NCBI RefSeq assembly: GCF_900186985.1
Contig: NZ_LT906447.1
Location: 1,674,001 to 1,738,000, forward strand
Direction of reading: 5' to 3'
From: Staphylococcus piscifermentans
GTDB taxonomy: Bacteria; Bacillota; Bacilli; Staphylococcales; Staphylococcaceae
Length of the DNA: 64,000 nucleotides
Positions 10,409 through 20,755 of this stretch are shown in pieces. The position numbers and the translations under genes are program-made. Numbering within the stretch: the first letter of the stretch is position 1; the number at the start of each line of letters is the position of its first letter. The notes beneath the pieces were generated by a model. The model was not told the origin of the DNA. It searched no databases and was given only the letters and a program-made list of their open reading frames with translations.

Positions 10409-12334
10409 TTACATGATGCGTTTGAATAAACGTTCTAATTCATAATTTGAAAAACTGATGATAATCGGTCTGCCATGCGGACAAGTAAACGGATCTTCCA
10501 TTTCTCGCAGCTGATCGATTAAATCTGCCATTTCATGATTTCTTAAATAGTGATTGGCTTTAATTGATTTTTTACAGCTCATCATAATAGCCGCTTCTTC
10601 ACGTATTTTTTTAATATCAACTTTGCGATGTTCGAGCACATATTCTACCATGTCTTGAATAATTTCTTGTGCTTCTTCTTTAGGAAACCACACCGGATAA
10701 CTGTTTACAATGTAATCATGGCTGCCGAAAGGTTCCAGATGTACGCCGACTTTATCTAACTCATCTTTATATTGATTAATAATCATTTGCTCATCTTTTG
10801 AAAAATGAAAAGTCATCGGAATGAGTAGGTTCTGCACTTCATTTGTGACTTCTCCGATTTTATCTCGGAAATATTCATATTTAATACGTTCTTGAGCAGC
10901 ATGCTGGTCTATCATAAACATTCCTGTTTCATTTTGCGCAATAATATAAGTGCCATGAACTTGTCCAACCACTTCCATGTAAGGAACGCGTCGTTTCGGC
11001 TGTGCATTTTCTGTTTCGCGTACATCCACTTCTTCGACGTGAGTTGGTGAATCTGAAGTTTCAGTATGTTCCGCATCATCTTCGTGCTGTGCGGACTCAA
11101 ATAAATTAGCAGAATTTGTATGGTCCTCTTCTAAATCTTGCAGCACCGCGCGTTGTGTTGCATTATAATCCTGTTCTGAAGTATCTTCAGCAACTTGCTC
11201 ACCTGTTTCGGAGGTACTCTTATCGGTTTCCTCTTTCTGGGCTTTCTTTTCAGCGGTACGGGTTTCAAAATCTAATTTCTGTTGTTCGAAGGTATCTAGT
11301 ACTTTATTTTTCTTATAAAGTTTATTTTCATCGTTGTGAGGTATAAGAATTTTATCTTTAAAGGCTTCTTGAATTTTTTGTACAATCAACTGGTAGAGTT
11401 GCTCTTCTTTAGAAAGGCGTACTTCTAATTTAGTTGGATGTACGTTGACGTCTACGAGTATCGGATCCATTTCGATATTGATGTAGCAGATAGGATAGCG
11501 CCCTATAGTTAATAAGGTGTGATAGCCTTCAACAATGGCTTTGTTCAAAACAAAGTTCTTGATGTAGCGTCCGTTGATAAATATAGAAATGTAGTGACGA
11601 TTGCTGCGCGAGTGTTCAGGTTTCGCGACGTAGCCTTCGAGGTGATAGTCGCTGGTATCGCCTGTGATATGCACGAGGTCTTTCGCTACTTTCATTCCGT
11701 ATATTTCAGCCATGACTTCGTTGGTACGGCCTGATCCATTGGTTTTCAGCAGTACTTTGTCATCTGAAATCAAAGTGAAGCGGACATTTGGATGGCTCAT
11801 GGCCATGCGATTGACGATATCAGTAATTTTGCCAAGCTCGGTATAAAGACTTTTCACGTATTTCAAGCGTGCGGGTGTATTGTAAAAGAGTGATTCGACG
11901 AGAATATCTGTCCCTTTTTTGGCTTTAGCAGGCTTCTGTTTTAAAATTGCTCCGTCTTCAGCATAAATTTCATGACCGTTCTGCCCATCTGTGCATGTCT
12001 GCAATGTCACCTTAGCGACAGACGAAATACTGGCTAAGGCTTCACCACGAAAGCCTAGCGTCCGAATATGGAATAAATCACTGTCTTCATGTAATTTGCT
12101 GGTTGCATGCCGATGAAAGACGAGATGCAAATCATCTTCTTCGATACCTGTTCCGTTATCCACTACGCGTATAGATTCGATGCCGGATTGTTTGATTTCT
12201 ATATTAATTTCGGTTGCTTTCGCATCAAGGGCATTTTCCAATAACTCTTTGACGACAGAGCCTGGTCTTTCTACCACTTCACCTGCTGCTATTTTGTTAG
12301 CGAGAGAAGTTTGTAATTCTTTAATATTGCCCAT
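10409..12334 (-). CDS. mutL: DNA mismatch repair protein MutL
   Basis: MutL links mismatch recognition by MutS to strand incision. The 641-residue protein has an N-terminal GHKL ATPase domain with [15 protein letters not shown] and [11 protein letters not shown] motifs, a linker rich in acidic and polar residues (about 350-445), and a C-terminal domain with the metal-binding endonuclease motif [12 protein letters not shown] (476-487) and CPHGRP (618-623). It should therefore nick DNA itself, as expected in bacteria without MutH. It starts 13 bases after the mutS stop, with GAGGTG before the ATG. Confidence 0.98.
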   Translation of the reverse strand: MGNIKELQTSLANKIAAGEVVERPGSVVKELLENALDAKATEINIEIKQSGIESIRVVDNGTGIEEDDLHLVFHRHATSKLHEDSDLFHIRTLGFRGEALASISSVAKVTLQTCTDGQNGHEIYAEDGAILKQKPAKAKKGTDILVESLFYNTPARLKYVKSLYTELGKITDIVNRMAMSHPNVRFTLISDDKVLLKTNGSGRTNEVMAEIYGMKVAKDLVHITGDTSDYHLEGYVAKPEHSRSNRHYISIFINGRYIKNFVLNKAIVEGYHTLLTIGRYPICYINIEMDPILVDVNVHPTKLEVRLSKEEQLYQLIVQKIQEAFKDKILIPHNDENKLYKKNKVLDTFEQQKLDFETRTAEKKAQKEETDKSTSETGEQVAEDTSEQDYNATQRAVLQDLEEDHTNSANLFESAQHEDDAEHTETSDSPTHVEEVDVRETENAQPKRRVPYMEVVGQVHGTYIIAQNETGMFMIDQHAAQERIKYEYFRDKIGEVTNEVQNLLIPMTFHFSKDEQMIINQYKDELDKVGVHLEPFGSHDYIVNSYPVWFPKEEAQEIIQDMVEYVLEHRKVDIKKIREEAAIMMSCKKSIKANHYLRNHEMADLIDQLREMEDPFTCPHGRPIIISFSNYELERLFKRIM

Positions 12335-12347
12335 GATTTCTCACCTC

Positions 12348-14960
12348 TTATTTTAGTTGATTTTGAAGTTCGCTGAGTTTGTTGAGTGCTTGAAGCGGTG
12401 TCATATTAGAAATGTTGATTTTCTTCAATTCTGCTTCAATCTCACTTTCTGCAGGCGGCGTTTCAAACAAATCGAATGTGCCTTGTTGGAACTGTTCACT
12501 CTCAGATTCTTTTTTATCTTTAATAATTTCTGTTTCTGGTTCTTTGACGATAGATTCTGTTTCCGGCTGCAAATGACTGATTTGCGGGTGCGGTGCATCT
12601 TTTTCTTCAAAGGCATCTAGAATGACTTGTGCGCGCTCAATGACTTGGTCAGGCAGATCTGCCAACTTTGCTACTTGAATTCCGTAACTGTCATCCACCG
12701 CTCCATCTTTGACTTTGTGCAAGAAGATTAACTCACCTTGATATTCATTAGCTGCGACATGCACATTTTTCAAGCATGAAAGAGATTGATCTAAGGCAGT
12801 CAATTCATGATAATGGGTAGAAAATAAGGTCTTGGCGTGTGAAGTCTCGGCTACATATTCAATCATCGCTTGAGCAAGTGCCAATCCATCAAAGGTAGAA
12901 GTGCCCCGTCCGATTTCATCAAAAATAATCAAGCTGTCTGCTGTTGCATAAGTCAAGGCTTTTTGTGCTTCCAACATCTCTACCATAAAGGTACTTTTAC
13001 CGGAGACTAAGTCGTCTGCTGCACCGATACGCGTAAATATTTGGTCGAATATCGGCAATACTGCAGAGCCACATGGTACATAAGCCCCCATTTGTGCCAT
13101 AATACTGATAATCGCAACTTGTCGCATGTACGTAGATTTACCGGACATATTAGGGCCGGTAATCAAATAAATGAAATCTTCTTGGTCTAGTCGGCAATCG
13201 TTAGGCACATAATCATTATAATCCATCACCCGTTCAACCACTGGATGTCGTGAATCGACAAGATTTAATGTTTTATCGTCACTGAATGCAGGGCGCACAT
13301 AGTTATATTTTTGCGCAATTTCCGCAAAGCTTTGCAGGCAATCAATCTCTGAAATTAGCTTCGCTTGTTTCTGCAAACGTTCAGTATAGGCTTTAACCTC
13401 TTCTCTCAATTTCGCAAAAAGTTGGTATTCTAGTTCGACCGCTTTATCTTCCGCCCCTAAAATGATGTCTTCTTTTTCTTTCAATTCATCGGTAATAAAA
13501 CGTTCCGCATTGGAAAGCGTTTGTTTACGATTATAACCATAATCTGCTGGTTCAAAGCCATTTAAATTAGCACGTGTAATTTCAATAAAATAACCGAACA
13601 CTTTGTTGAAACTGATTTTAAGCGATTTGATACCCGTACGTTCTCGTTCTTTCGCTTGCAGCTGTGCCAACCATTGTTTACCGTTCACTGAAGCCTCTAG
13701 ATATTCATCTAGTTGTTTATTGAAGCCTTGCTTGAATAGTCCGCCATCTTTAACTGAGATCGGTGGTTCTTCTACTAAACTTTGTTCTAATAAATCGAGC
13801 AAATCATTTAATGGTTCTAACTGGCGAAATTGCTCAGGTAATTCATCATCAAAGTCATCCAGCAACGCTTTGATATTAGGAATTTCCGCAATAGAGTGTT
13901 TCAGTTGAATTAAATCTCTCGCGTTAACGTTTCCGTAACTTACGCGCCCGACAAGACGTTCAATGTCATAAACTTGATTTAAGTAGTTGCGGAGAGTATC
14001 GCGCTCGATGAAGCGATCAATCAGTTGAGAAACTGCATCTAAACGTTCGTTGATTGCTTGTTTGTAAATCAAAGGGCGGTCAATCCATTGTTTGAGACGA
14101 CGTGCTCCCATTGGTGTTTTTGTTTCATCCATCAACCACAACAGAGTTCCCTTTTTAGACTTCAAACGGATACTTTCTGTCAATTCGAGATTACGTTTGG
14201 CGTAATAATCCATTTTCATATAGTCTACTGCCTCGTACGCTTGTGCTGCTTCAATATGATTCAAGCTGCGTTTTTGTGTATGATGAATATAATCTAAGAG
14301 CAACTGTACAGCTTGATGCATCAAGGTATCTTCAATTTGGTTCACTTCGTACATTTCGTTACTGATTTCATCGACAACAGTAATCGTTTCAGTTGCTAAG
14401 CTCATTTGCTGTTTCAGCGCGTCGCTAACTTGTTCTGCAGTTACAATTTCATTCGGATTAATGGTCGTAATCTCATTTAACAACATGCTTTCATCGCTGA
14501 ATTGAGTGACTTTCAACTCACCTGTTGATACATCGCAATAACTGAGCGCGATAGCTGAGCCTTCTTTAACAAAACTTAAGATATAATTATTTTGTTTTTC
14601 ATCCATACCGCCCTGGTTCATAATAGTCCCAGGTGTAACGACACGGATAACTTCTCTTTTAACCATTCCTTTAGTGGTTTTCGGATCTTCCATTTGCTCA
14701 CAGATAGCGACTTTATAACCTTCATTGATTAAAGTTTCGATATAACTTTCCGCTGAATGATAAGGCACTCCGCACATTGGAATCGGGTTTTCTTTTTTCG
14801 CGTCACGCTTGGTCAGTGTAATTTCTAAGACTCTAGAAGCTTCTTTCGCATCTTCGAAAAACATTTCGTAAAAATCGCCTAATCTAAAAAATAATAAGCA
14901 GTCTTGATATTGTGATTTAATCTTTAAATATTGCTGCATCATCGGCGTTACATTTGTCAT
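12348..14960 (-). CDS. mutS: DNA mismatch repair protein MutS
   Basis: MutS recognises mismatches and small loops and recruits MutL. The 870-residue protein starts [11 protein letters not shown], has the mismatch-wedge Phe-x-Glu motif as F30-Y31-E32 in LGDFYEMFF, the connector, lever and clamp regions, and the ABC-type ATPase with Walker [11 protein letters not shown], Walker [13 protein letters not shown] and the downstream STHYHEL. A charged region near 785-845 precedes the short C-terminal tail. It is the first gene of mutS-mutL-glpP; a candidate promoter lies about 160 bases upstream. Confidence 0.98.
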   Translation of the reverse strand: MTNVTPMMQQYLKIKSQYQDCLLFFRLGDFYEMFFEDAKEASRVLEITLTKRDAKKENPIPMCGVPYHSAESYIETLINEGYKVAICEQMEDPKTTKGMVKREVIRVVTPGTIMNQGGMDEKQNNYILSFVKEGSAIALSYCDVSTGELKVTQFSDESMLLNEITTINPNEIVTAEQVSDALKQQMSLATETITVVDEISNEMYEVNQIEDTLMHQAVQLLLDYIHHTQKRSLNHIEAAQAYEAVDYMKMDYYAKRNLELTESIRLKSKKGTLLWLMDETKTPMGARRLKQWIDRPLIYKQAINERLDAVSQLIDRFIERDTLRNYLNQVYDIERLVGRVSYGNVNARDLIQLKHSIAEIPNIKALLDDFDDELPEQFRQLEPLNDLLDLLEQSLVEEPPISVKDGGLFKQGFNKQLDEYLEASVNGKQWLAQLQAKERERTGIKSLKISFNKVFGYFIEITRANLNGFEPADYGYNRKQTLSNAERFITDELKEKEDIILGAEDKAVELEYQLFAKLREEVKAYTERLQKQAKLISEIDCLQSFAEIAQKYNYVRPAFSDDKTLNLVDSRHPVVERVMDYNDYVPNDCRLDQEDFIYLITGPNMSGKSTYMRQVAIISIMAQMGAYVPCGSAVLPIFDQIFTRIGAADDLVSGKSTFMVEMLEAQKALTYATADSLIIFDEIGRGTSTFDGLALAQAMIEYVAETSHAKTLFSTHYHELTALDQSLSCLKNVHVAANEYQGELIFLHKVKDGAVDDSYGIQVAKLADLPDQVIERAQVILDAFEEKDAPHPQISHLQPETESIVKEPETEIIKDKKESESEQFQQGTFDLFETPPAESEIEAELKKINISNMTPLQALNKLSELQNQLK

Positions 14961-15266
14961 GATTCTTAATCATTCCTTCTATTATCGTTTTAATTCTTTT
15001 TTAATTTAATATATTTTATACATTTTCGTTGGTTTACGCAAACAATGTGAATTGCTTTTCTCTTAACTCATCTATTTTAACAAATTCTATCTTTGCATAC
15101 GAGTTTCTCATTTTCATGGTATACTTGAAAAAACAAAATTGCTAAGGAAGTTAATCTATTTTTAATATGCAGTAAAGTTATATGAATTTATAGTTAAAAC
15201 TAAAATATTGTATATAGACTTTTGTTATATTAAATTTAGATTTTAAAAAGGAGATGGAGTTTCAAG
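14961..15266. other. Divergent intergenic region mutS / glycerophosphodiesterase
   Basis: This AT-rich stretch separates the divergent mutS and phosphodiesterase genes. A possible mutS promoter on the minus strand is TTAGCA (15140-15145), 16 nt, TATACC (15118-15123), giving an untranslated leader of roughly 150 nt. I see no clear -35/-10 pair for the plus-strand gene, no open reading frame and no strong hairpin. Confidence 0.45.
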
Positions 15267-16232
15267 ATGAAATTAGGTAAAACATTATTAACATCAGCAA
15301 TTCTTTCAACAACCATTCTTGCAGGCGTGCAAAGTGCATCAGCAAGCGGTGGCGGCACAGGTCCCGTGTCGCCAGACAACTCTTCTACAGCACATACAAA
15401 CCAGGAGCAAAATAAAAATGTGCTTGATAGAAACGTAGCCATTGCACATCGTGGCGCGAGCGGTTATGCTCCTGAGCATACTTTCTTTGCTTATGATAAA
15501 GCAAAAAACGAGTTAGGCGCAGATTACATAGAATTAGATTTGCAAATGACCAAAGATGGCAATTTAATTGCGATGCATGATGAAACAGTGGACCGTACTA
15601 CAGGTGGCAAGTACCATGGACCAGTCAAAAATTATACTACTGCACAATTGAAAAAAATGGATGTCGGCAGTTGGTTTAACCAAAAAAATCCACAATATGC
15701 GAATCCTAAATATGCAGGGGCTAAAATTCCTACTTTAGATGAGATCCTTCAACGTTACGGTACAAATACCAATTATTATATTGAAACCAAATCACCGAAT
15801 GTATATCCGGGTATGGAAGAAAAGTTATTAAATACCTTAAGCAAACACGGTATGACAACGCCGGACAAATTACGAAATGGCCAAGTGGTCATTCAATCAT
15901 TTTCTCAAGAAAGCTTGTTGAAAATGAAAAAGTTAAATCCTAATATGCCGCTTATTCAATTAACAGATGCGTTGCAACTACCACAGTATAGTGATGCAGA
16001 TTTAAATTATATCGCTTCTTATGCACGTGGAGTGGGTCCTGAATATCATGATGCTACACCGGCACAAGTTGAACGCTTGCATCAACATGGCTTGCTTGTT
16101 CATCCTTATACTGCCAATACACAACTTGCAATGAAAAACTTGATTAATGCAAATGTAGATGGTGCATTCTCAAATTATATCGATCGCTATATTCAATTAA
16201 GAAATCAATCACAAAATAAAACTGCTTATTAA
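15267..16232 (+). CDS. glpQ: Secreted glycerophosphodiester phosphodiesterase
   Basis: This enzyme hydrolyses glycerophosphodiesters, such as deacylated phospholipids and perhaps teichoic-acid fragments, to glycerol-3-phosphate and an alcohol. The 321-residue protein has a Sec signal peptide with probable cleavage after ASA (residue 26), then a GDPD TIM barrel. The catalytic and metal-binding residues are visible: His61-Arg62 in AHRGASG, Glu70, Glu89 and Asp91 in IELDLQM, and His104 in AMHDE. It has a strong AAAGGAG site and its own terminator. It stands alone on the plus strand between mutS and thiW; its product could feed the nearby glpD pathway if it is taken up. Confidence 0.95.
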   Translation: MKLGKTLLTSAILSTTILAGVQSASASGGGTGPVSPDNSSTAHTNQEQNKNVLDRNVAIAHRGASGYAPEHTFFAYDKAKNELGADYIELDLQMTKDGNLIAMHDETVDRTTGGKYHGPVKNYTTAQLKKMDVGSWFNQKNPQYANPKYAGAKIPTLDEILQRYGTNTNYYIETKSPNVYPGMEEKLLNTLSKHGMTTPDKLRNGQVVIQSFSQESLLKMKKLNPNMPLIQLTDALQLPQYSDADLNYIASYARGVGPEYHDATPAQVERLHQHGLLVHPYTANTQLAMKNLINANVDGAFSNYIDRYIQLRNQSQNKTAY

Positions 16233-16241
16233 GTGAAGAAC

Positions 16242-16279
16242 GGGCTGGGACAAGAAATAATAATGTCCCAGCCCTTCTT
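16242..16279 (+). terminator. Terminator with the staphylococcal GGCTGGGACA palindrome
   Basis: GGGCTGGGACA (16242-16252) and TGTCCCAGCCC (16264-16274) form a perfect 11-bp stem, with T-rich sequence on the plus side and A residues on the other, so it could work in both directions for the convergent glpQ and thiW. Palindromes of this wording are common between staphylococcal genes. Confidence 0.88.
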
Positions 16280-16289
16280 TACTTTCATA

Positions 16290-16787
16290 CTAATCTTTAG
16301 GCAGCCATCTTGAAAGCTTTCCTTTTTTAAATAATATCATCAATAATACATAACTGATAAAAGCACCTAACGCACTAGAAGTAATAAATGCCAACATAAG
16401 TGGCTTGATTGCGATACTATGCAATCCAATAATCCAAGCTAACGGAATACACATAAAACTTCCTATCAAACCTGTACCGATAACTTCTCCCATAGCGGCC
16501 ATAAATAAGTGTTTGCGATAACGATAAAGCAGACTTGCTAACAATACTCCCACCATACTGCCAGGAAAGGCAAAGGCTGAGCCTGTACCGAATATCATAC
16601 GAATGACTGAAGATAAAAATGCTTGCGCCAATCCATACCAAGGACCTACAAATACAGCACATAACACGTTAATCATATGTTGAACCGGTGCGGCTTTAAT
16701 CGGACCTAATGGTATAACTATAATACTGCTTAAAACCACATTAATCGCTATAAACATCGAAGTTAAAGTAAGTTTTCTCACATTCAT
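16290..16787 (-). CDS. thiW: ThiW-type ECF transporter S component (thiamine precursor uptake)
   Basis: ThiW is the substrate-binding membrane subunit of an energy-coupling-factor transporter believed to import hydroxyethylthiazole. The 165-residue protein has about five membrane segments and the family stretches GPIKAAPVQHMINVL (about 28-42) and GTGSAFAFPGSMVG (about 67-80). The shared EcfA/EcfT energising module is not in this window. It lies 31 bases after ricA, so it is probably cotranscribed with miaB and ricA. I see no TPP riboswitch in front of it, although such genes often have one. Confidence 0.85.
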   Translation of the reverse strand: MNVRKLTLTSMFIAINVVLSSIIVIPLGPIKAAPVQHMINVLCAVFVGPWYGLAQAFLSSVIRMIFGTGSAFAFPGSMVGVLLASLLYRYRKHLFMAAMGEVIGTGLIGSFMCIPLAWIIGLHSIAIKPLMLAFITSSALGAFISYVLLMILFKKGKLSRWLPKD

Positions 16788-16818
16788 ATATTGACGCCCT
16801 TTCTATTTTTAAAAATGA

Positions 16819-17175
16819 TTATTTATCTTGATGTGCAGCGTTTAAACGGTCAGCCATCGTATTAATCATCATCTGCAACAAGTCATTCGCATCAGATTGG
16901 GCTTCTCTGAATTCTGTCACTATCGGTAAAGCATCAATTTTAGCTTGAATCTGGTCAATCTCTGCTTCACTTCGTTTATACGCTTCTATTTTTCCGTAAT
17001 TCTGCAAATTAACGGATTGTTTTTGTCTTTGCTTTAAATCTTTCATCCACTCATCAATATGATGGTTGCGATGAATTTGAGTCTCTACACGTTGGTAATA
17101 TTTTACTGTATCTAAACGCTGGATTTGTTTGCTCAGCTTATGTGCTTCCGCTAAAATTTCTTCTTTGTTATGCAT
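16819..17175 (-). CDS. ricA: RicA (YmcA) family protein, RNA maturation complex subunit
   Basis: In Bacillus subtilis RicA (YmcA), RicF (YlbF) and RicT (YaaT) form an iron-sulfur complex that works with RNase Y in mRNA maturation. The 118-residue protein is mostly helical and belongs to the YlbF/YmcA family, with LSKQIQRLDTVKYYQRVE (about 14-31) and the C-terminal FREAQSDANDLLQMM segment. Its start overlaps the miaB stop by one base (TAATG), implying coupling. Its likely partner RNase Y is encoded elsewhere in this window (31967-33526). Confidence 0.88.
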   Translation of the reverse strand: MHNKEEILAEAHKLSKQIQRLDTVKYYQRVETQIHRNHHIDEWMKDLKQRQKQSVNLQNYGKIEAYKRSEAEIDQIQAKIDALPIVTEFREAQSDANDLLQMMINTMADRLNAAHQDK

Positions 17176-18716
17176 TATGCATTCACCGTTTTAGGTTCAT
17201 GAACATGTAAAAAAGTACCGTTCAATGAATACTGTTTTGCTTCATCGACTTTTACGTCTACTAATTTACCAATAACTTCTTTCGGACCTCTGAAGTTTAC
17301 AAGTTTATTTTTATCCGTATAACCTGCTAAGACTTCATTATCCTTTTTACTGCTGCCTTCGCATAATACTGTCACAACTTGGCCTTCATATCCTTTTAAT
17401 GCACGTTCTGAATAATAACCTACTTTTTGGTTCAAGCGTTGCAAACGATCTTTCTTCACTTCTTTTGCTACATTATCTTTCATACGAGCTGCTGGTGTAC
17501 CATCACGTTGTGAATACAAGTATGTGTAAGCATGTTCAAATTCAACCTCATCGTATAAGGACAATGTTTCTTGGAATTGTTCCTCTGTTTCATTTGGATA
17601 GCCTACAATAATATCAGTTGTCAACGCGACATCAGGAATGGCTGTTTTAATACGGTTCACAAGATCTAAGTAACTTTCTCTCGTATATTTACGTCCCATA
17701 ATTTTTAAGACCGCATCATTTCCTGATTGTACTGGCAAGTGAATATGCGGTACGATATTGCCGCCTTTAGCAATGACTTCAATCATATGGTCAGTAAAGT
17801 CCCAAGGATGACTAGTAGTAAAACGCACGCGCGGTATATCTATTTTAGAGATATCTTCGAATAAATCACCTAAATCATATTCCATATCTTGTAAATCTTT
17901 ACCGTATGAGTTGACGTTCTGACCTAATAAAGTAATTTCTTGATACCCTTGGCGGGCCAAATCACGCACTTCGTCGATAATATCTTGAGGACGTCGACTA
18001 CGTTCTTTCCCTCTTGTAAAAGGTACGATACAGTATGTACAGAATTTATCGCAGCCATACATAATGTTCACCCAAGCCTTGAAATAATCATCACGGACTT
18101 TCGGTAAATTCTCGATAACATCGCCTTCTTTAGACCATACATCAATAACCATAGCTTTAGACATATAGGCTTCTTCTAAGATTTCTGGTAATTTATGAAT
18201 GTTATGTGTACCGAAAATCATATCAACATTTTGGTAAGATTTTAAGATTTTATTAACTACGGATTCCTCTTGTGACATACAACCACACACACCGATCAAG
18301 CAATCTGGGCGGTCGCGTTTTAAATGTTTCAAGTTACCGATTTCACTGAATACTTTATTCTCAGCATTTTCACGGATCGCACAAGTATTCAATAGAATAA
18401 CATCCGCTTTCAAAATATCTTCAGCTAATGTGTAACCGAGCGCTTCAAAGATACCTGCCATGACTTCTGTATCATGTGCGTTCATTTGGCAGCCAAATGT
18501 TTTGATGAAAAAAGTACGACCTTTACCCATCTCTTTAAATCTTTCATCAATTTGGAAATCACGGTTATATTGAACATCTTCTTTCCCACGTTTTTTAGCT
18601 TCTTTTAAACTTGGCGGCTGATAAACTGTTTCGAAGTATTGACTATAATCTTTTTCTTTCTTATTTCGTTGTGCAATTACATCTAAAGAACCTGCTTTTC
18701 TTTGTTCTTCATTCAC
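17175..18716 (-). CDS. miaB: tRNA-2-methylthio-N6-dimethylallyladenosine synthase MiaB
   Basis: MiaB is a radical-SAM methylthiotransferase that converts i6A37 in tRNA to ms2i6A37, following MiaA. The 513-residue protein has the N-terminal UPF0004 domain with three cluster-binding cysteines (in [20 protein letters not shown] and GVCGCMSQ), the radical-SAM CxxxCxxC motif in [16 protein letters not shown], and a C-terminal TRAM domain. It carries the 60-70 residue N-terminal extension usual in Firmicute MiaB. It heads the miaB-ricA-thiW unit. Confidence 0.97.
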   Translation of the reverse strand: MNEEQRKAGSLDVIAQRNKKEKDYSQYFETVYQPPSLKEAKKRGKEDVQYNRDFQIDERFKEMGKGRTFFIKTFGCQMNAHDTEVMAGIFEALGYTLAEDILKADVILLNTCAIRENAENKVFSEIGNLKHLKRDRPDCLIGVCGCMSQEESVVNKILKSYQNVDMIFGTHNIHKLPEILEEAYMSKAMVIDVWSKEGDVIENLPKVRDDYFKAWVNIMYGCDKFCTYCIVPFTRGKERSRRPQDIIDEVRDLARQGYQEITLLGQNVNSYGKDLQDMEYDLGDLFEDISKIDIPRVRFTTSHPWDFTDHMIEVIAKGGNIVPHIHLPVQSGNDAVLKIMGRKYTRESYLDLVNRIKTAIPDVALTTDIIVGYPNETEEQFQETLSLYDEVEFEHAYTYLYSQRDGTPAARMKDNVAKEVKKDRLQRLNQKVGYYSERALKGYEGQVVTVLCEGSSKKDNEVLAGYTDKNKLVNFRGPKEVIGKLVDVKVDEAKQYSLNGTFLHVHEPKTVNA

Positions 18717-18757
18717 TTCGCAAAATCCTTTCTATATCCCCGATTAATCATTACTTC

Positions 18758-18786
18758 ATTATATATTGTTTAGTCGAAATGTGCAA
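18758..18786 (-). promoter_or_regulatory. miaB promoter
   Basis: On the minus strand TTGCAC (18781-18786) and TATAAT (18758-18763) are separated by exactly 17 nt, about 40 nt before the miaB start. Confidence 0.7.
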
Positions 18787-18801
18787 AATGATTCTAGGAA
18801 G

Positions 18802-18866
18802 AAAAAAGACGACGAGGTATAGCGAACTTCAAAGTTTAACTTTAAAAGTTCATTACACTCAGTCGA
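18802..18866 (-). terminator. Terminator of the opp operon
   Basis: A long, slightly imperfect stem (cores GAACTT/AAGTTC, outer CGAC/GTCG) on the minus strand ends in CTTTTTTC, just downstream of oppC. Confidence 0.75.
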
Positions 18867-18877
18867 CTTATTTACAA

Positions 18878-19777
18878 TTAATGCTTAGCTTTTGGGTTTA
18901 ATGCATCTTTTAAGCCTTCTCCTACAAAGTTTATACATAAAATCGTATAAGTTATTACAAGAGCAGGCGGCATCCAAATCCATGGTTTACTACTTAGTAC
19001 ATCCGCTTCTTGAGCATCTGATAACATATTGCCCCAAGTAGGCGTTGTTTTCTCAATACCGAATCCTAAGAAACTCAAACCTGCTTCTGCTACAATTTGA
19101 ACGGCAAATAATAATGTAGCTTGCACAATAATAACACTTAAAATATTTGGCAATAAATGTTTCAACATAATTTTATAAACAGGTGTACCTATTGAAACGG
19201 CAGCTAAGAAATATTCGTTTTCTTTTTCTTGCATTACTTTTCCGCGCACTAAACGTGCAATTCCAACCCAAGATAACACTACTATAACGGCACCAAGTAT
19301 AAATGCAGAACCATATGGATTTTTGATTTTTTCGCTGAAAGTAGCATTTAATACGATAGCAAAAGGAATAAATGGAAACAACATCACAAATTCTGTAAGA
19401 CGCATTAAAACTGTGTCCACTTTCCCTCCATAATAGCCTGATATCATACCGACTATAACACCTATAACTAATATCCCAATAGTAGTAGTGATACCAAATA
19501 CCATTGAAACGCGCCCTGAATATAATAAACGGCTAAATATATCTCGTCCCCCAGCATCAGTTCCTAGCAAATGTTCAGGTGACATATCCCCTTTTATATA
19601 TACCAGGTTTTGTACATTAGGATCATGCGGAGCTATAAGCGGAGACAACATTGAAATAATAAATATGAATAACAACGAAATTAATGCAGTCATCGCTAAT
19701 TTATTATGGGTAAAATTAATTAAAGCACTTTTTAAAGGCGAAAGGCTTTCTTTTTTAACTTTATTATTTTTAGACAT
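18878..19777 (-). CDS. oppC: Oligopeptide ABC transporter permease (OppC/AppC type)
   Basis: This is the second inner-membrane permease of a peptide ABC importer. The 299-residue protein has a cytoplasmic N-terminus, an OppC_N segment, the GTDAGGRDIFSRLLYSGR family stretch (about 74-91) and a BPD_transp_1 domain with the coupling loop near EAGLSFLGFGIEKTTPTWG. It ends the oppA-D-F-B-C unit; oppB stops 12 bases upstream. Peptide specificity cannot be read from sequence. Confidence 0.92.
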   Translation of the reverse strand: MSKNNKVKKESLSPLKSALINFTHNKLAMTALISLLFIFIISMLSPLIAPHDPNVQNLVYIKGDMSPEHLLGTDAGGRDIFSRLLYSGRVSMVFGITTTIGILVIGVIVGMISGYYGGKVDTVLMRLTEFVMLFPFIPFAIVLNATFSEKIKNPYGSAFILGAVIVVLSWVGIARLVRGKVMQEKENEYFLAAVSIGTPVYKIMLKHLLPNILSVIIVQATLLFAVQIVAEAGLSFLGFGIEKTTPTWGNMLSDAQEADVLSSKPWIWMPPALVITYTILCINFVGEGLKDALNPKAKH

Positions 19778-19789
19778 TTCTTTTCCTCC

Positions 19790-20755
19790 TTAATTGCTCT
19801 TAATCCTTGGGTCAACAATGCTGTATGCTATATCTGAGATTAAGTTCGCTAATAATCCTAAAAACGAAAAGAATAATAATAACGCCATCATCAATGGATA
19901 GTCCTTGCCGCTAATTGCTTCAATTAAAAGCTTACCAATTCCTGGATAAGAAAAAATCGTTTCCGTAATTACAGCTCCACCAAAAATTGATAAAACATCT
20001 CCGCCAAAGAAAGTAACAATCGGGATTACAGAGTTTCTTAAAATATGTTTATTATAAATTTTACTTGTTGAAATACCATTAGATCTAGCTGTTCTGACAT
20101 AATCTTTACGAGAATTTTCGATAATATCATTTCTCAAGAATTGAACGTAACCTGCTGTTGACATTACGCCCAGGATTAAAGCAGGTAAGAATGCATGATA
20201 TAGTTTACTCATATAATAAGGAAAAGTGCCTTCTTCTAAACCAATAGTTACAGACCCTTGAAACGGAAATAAATTCAGCTGAAAGGCGAATAAATATATT
20301 GCAAATACTCCTGCTACAAACGAAGGTAATGCTAATAAGAAATAGTTGACAACTTGAATGGAATAATCTAAAGGCGAATAAGCTTTACGACCCGAAATAA
20401 TTCCTAAAGGAAAGGCTAAGATATAAGTAAAAATCAAACTCAACGTCCCCAAAATAATTGTGTTTGGCATACGTTCTTCAATCAAATCAATAACCGGTCT
20501 TTTAAATCTTACCGATTCACCTAAATCACCGTGTACAATTTTTTCTGCCCACATCATATATTGAACATGAATAGGCTGATCATAGCCTAATTTTTTTCTT
20601 TGTGCTTCAAAATATTGCGCGGAATTTTCAGATGAAGATCCTGCCCCTGTAAATGCATCACCAGGCTGCAATTTGGATATACCGAATATTACTATTGAGA
20701 TTAAAAATAGCAACGGTATCATTAATAATAATCGTCGTATAATTAATTGAATCAT
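19790..20755 (-). CDS. oppB: Oligopeptide ABC transporter permease (OppB/AppB type)
   Basis: This is the first permease of the peptide importer: 321 residues with six membrane segments, the N-terminal IIRRLLLMIPLLFLISI helix, a large extracytoplasmic loop with LGYDQPIHVQY, and the coupling motif region near RTARSNGIS. Its start overlaps the oppF stop by 4 bases (ATGA), indicating translational coupling. The gene order A-D-F-B-C is that of App/Opp4-type systems, as I recall. Confidence 0.92.
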   Translation of the reverse strand: MIQLIIRRLLLMIPLLFLISIVIFGISKLQPGDAFTGAGSSSENSAQYFEAQRKKLGYDQPIHVQYMMWAEKIVHGDLGESVRFKRPVIDLIEERMPNTIILGTLSLIFTYILAFPLGIISGRKAYSPLDYSIQVVNYFLLALPSFVAGVFAIYLFAFQLNLFPFQGSVTIGLEEGTFPYYMSKLYHAFLPALILGVMSTAGYVQFLRNDIIENSRKDYVRTARSNGISTSKIYNKHILRNSVIPIVTFFGGDVLSIFGGAVITETIFSYPGIGKLLIEAISGKDYPLMMALLLFFSFLGLLANLISDIAYSIVDPRIKSN

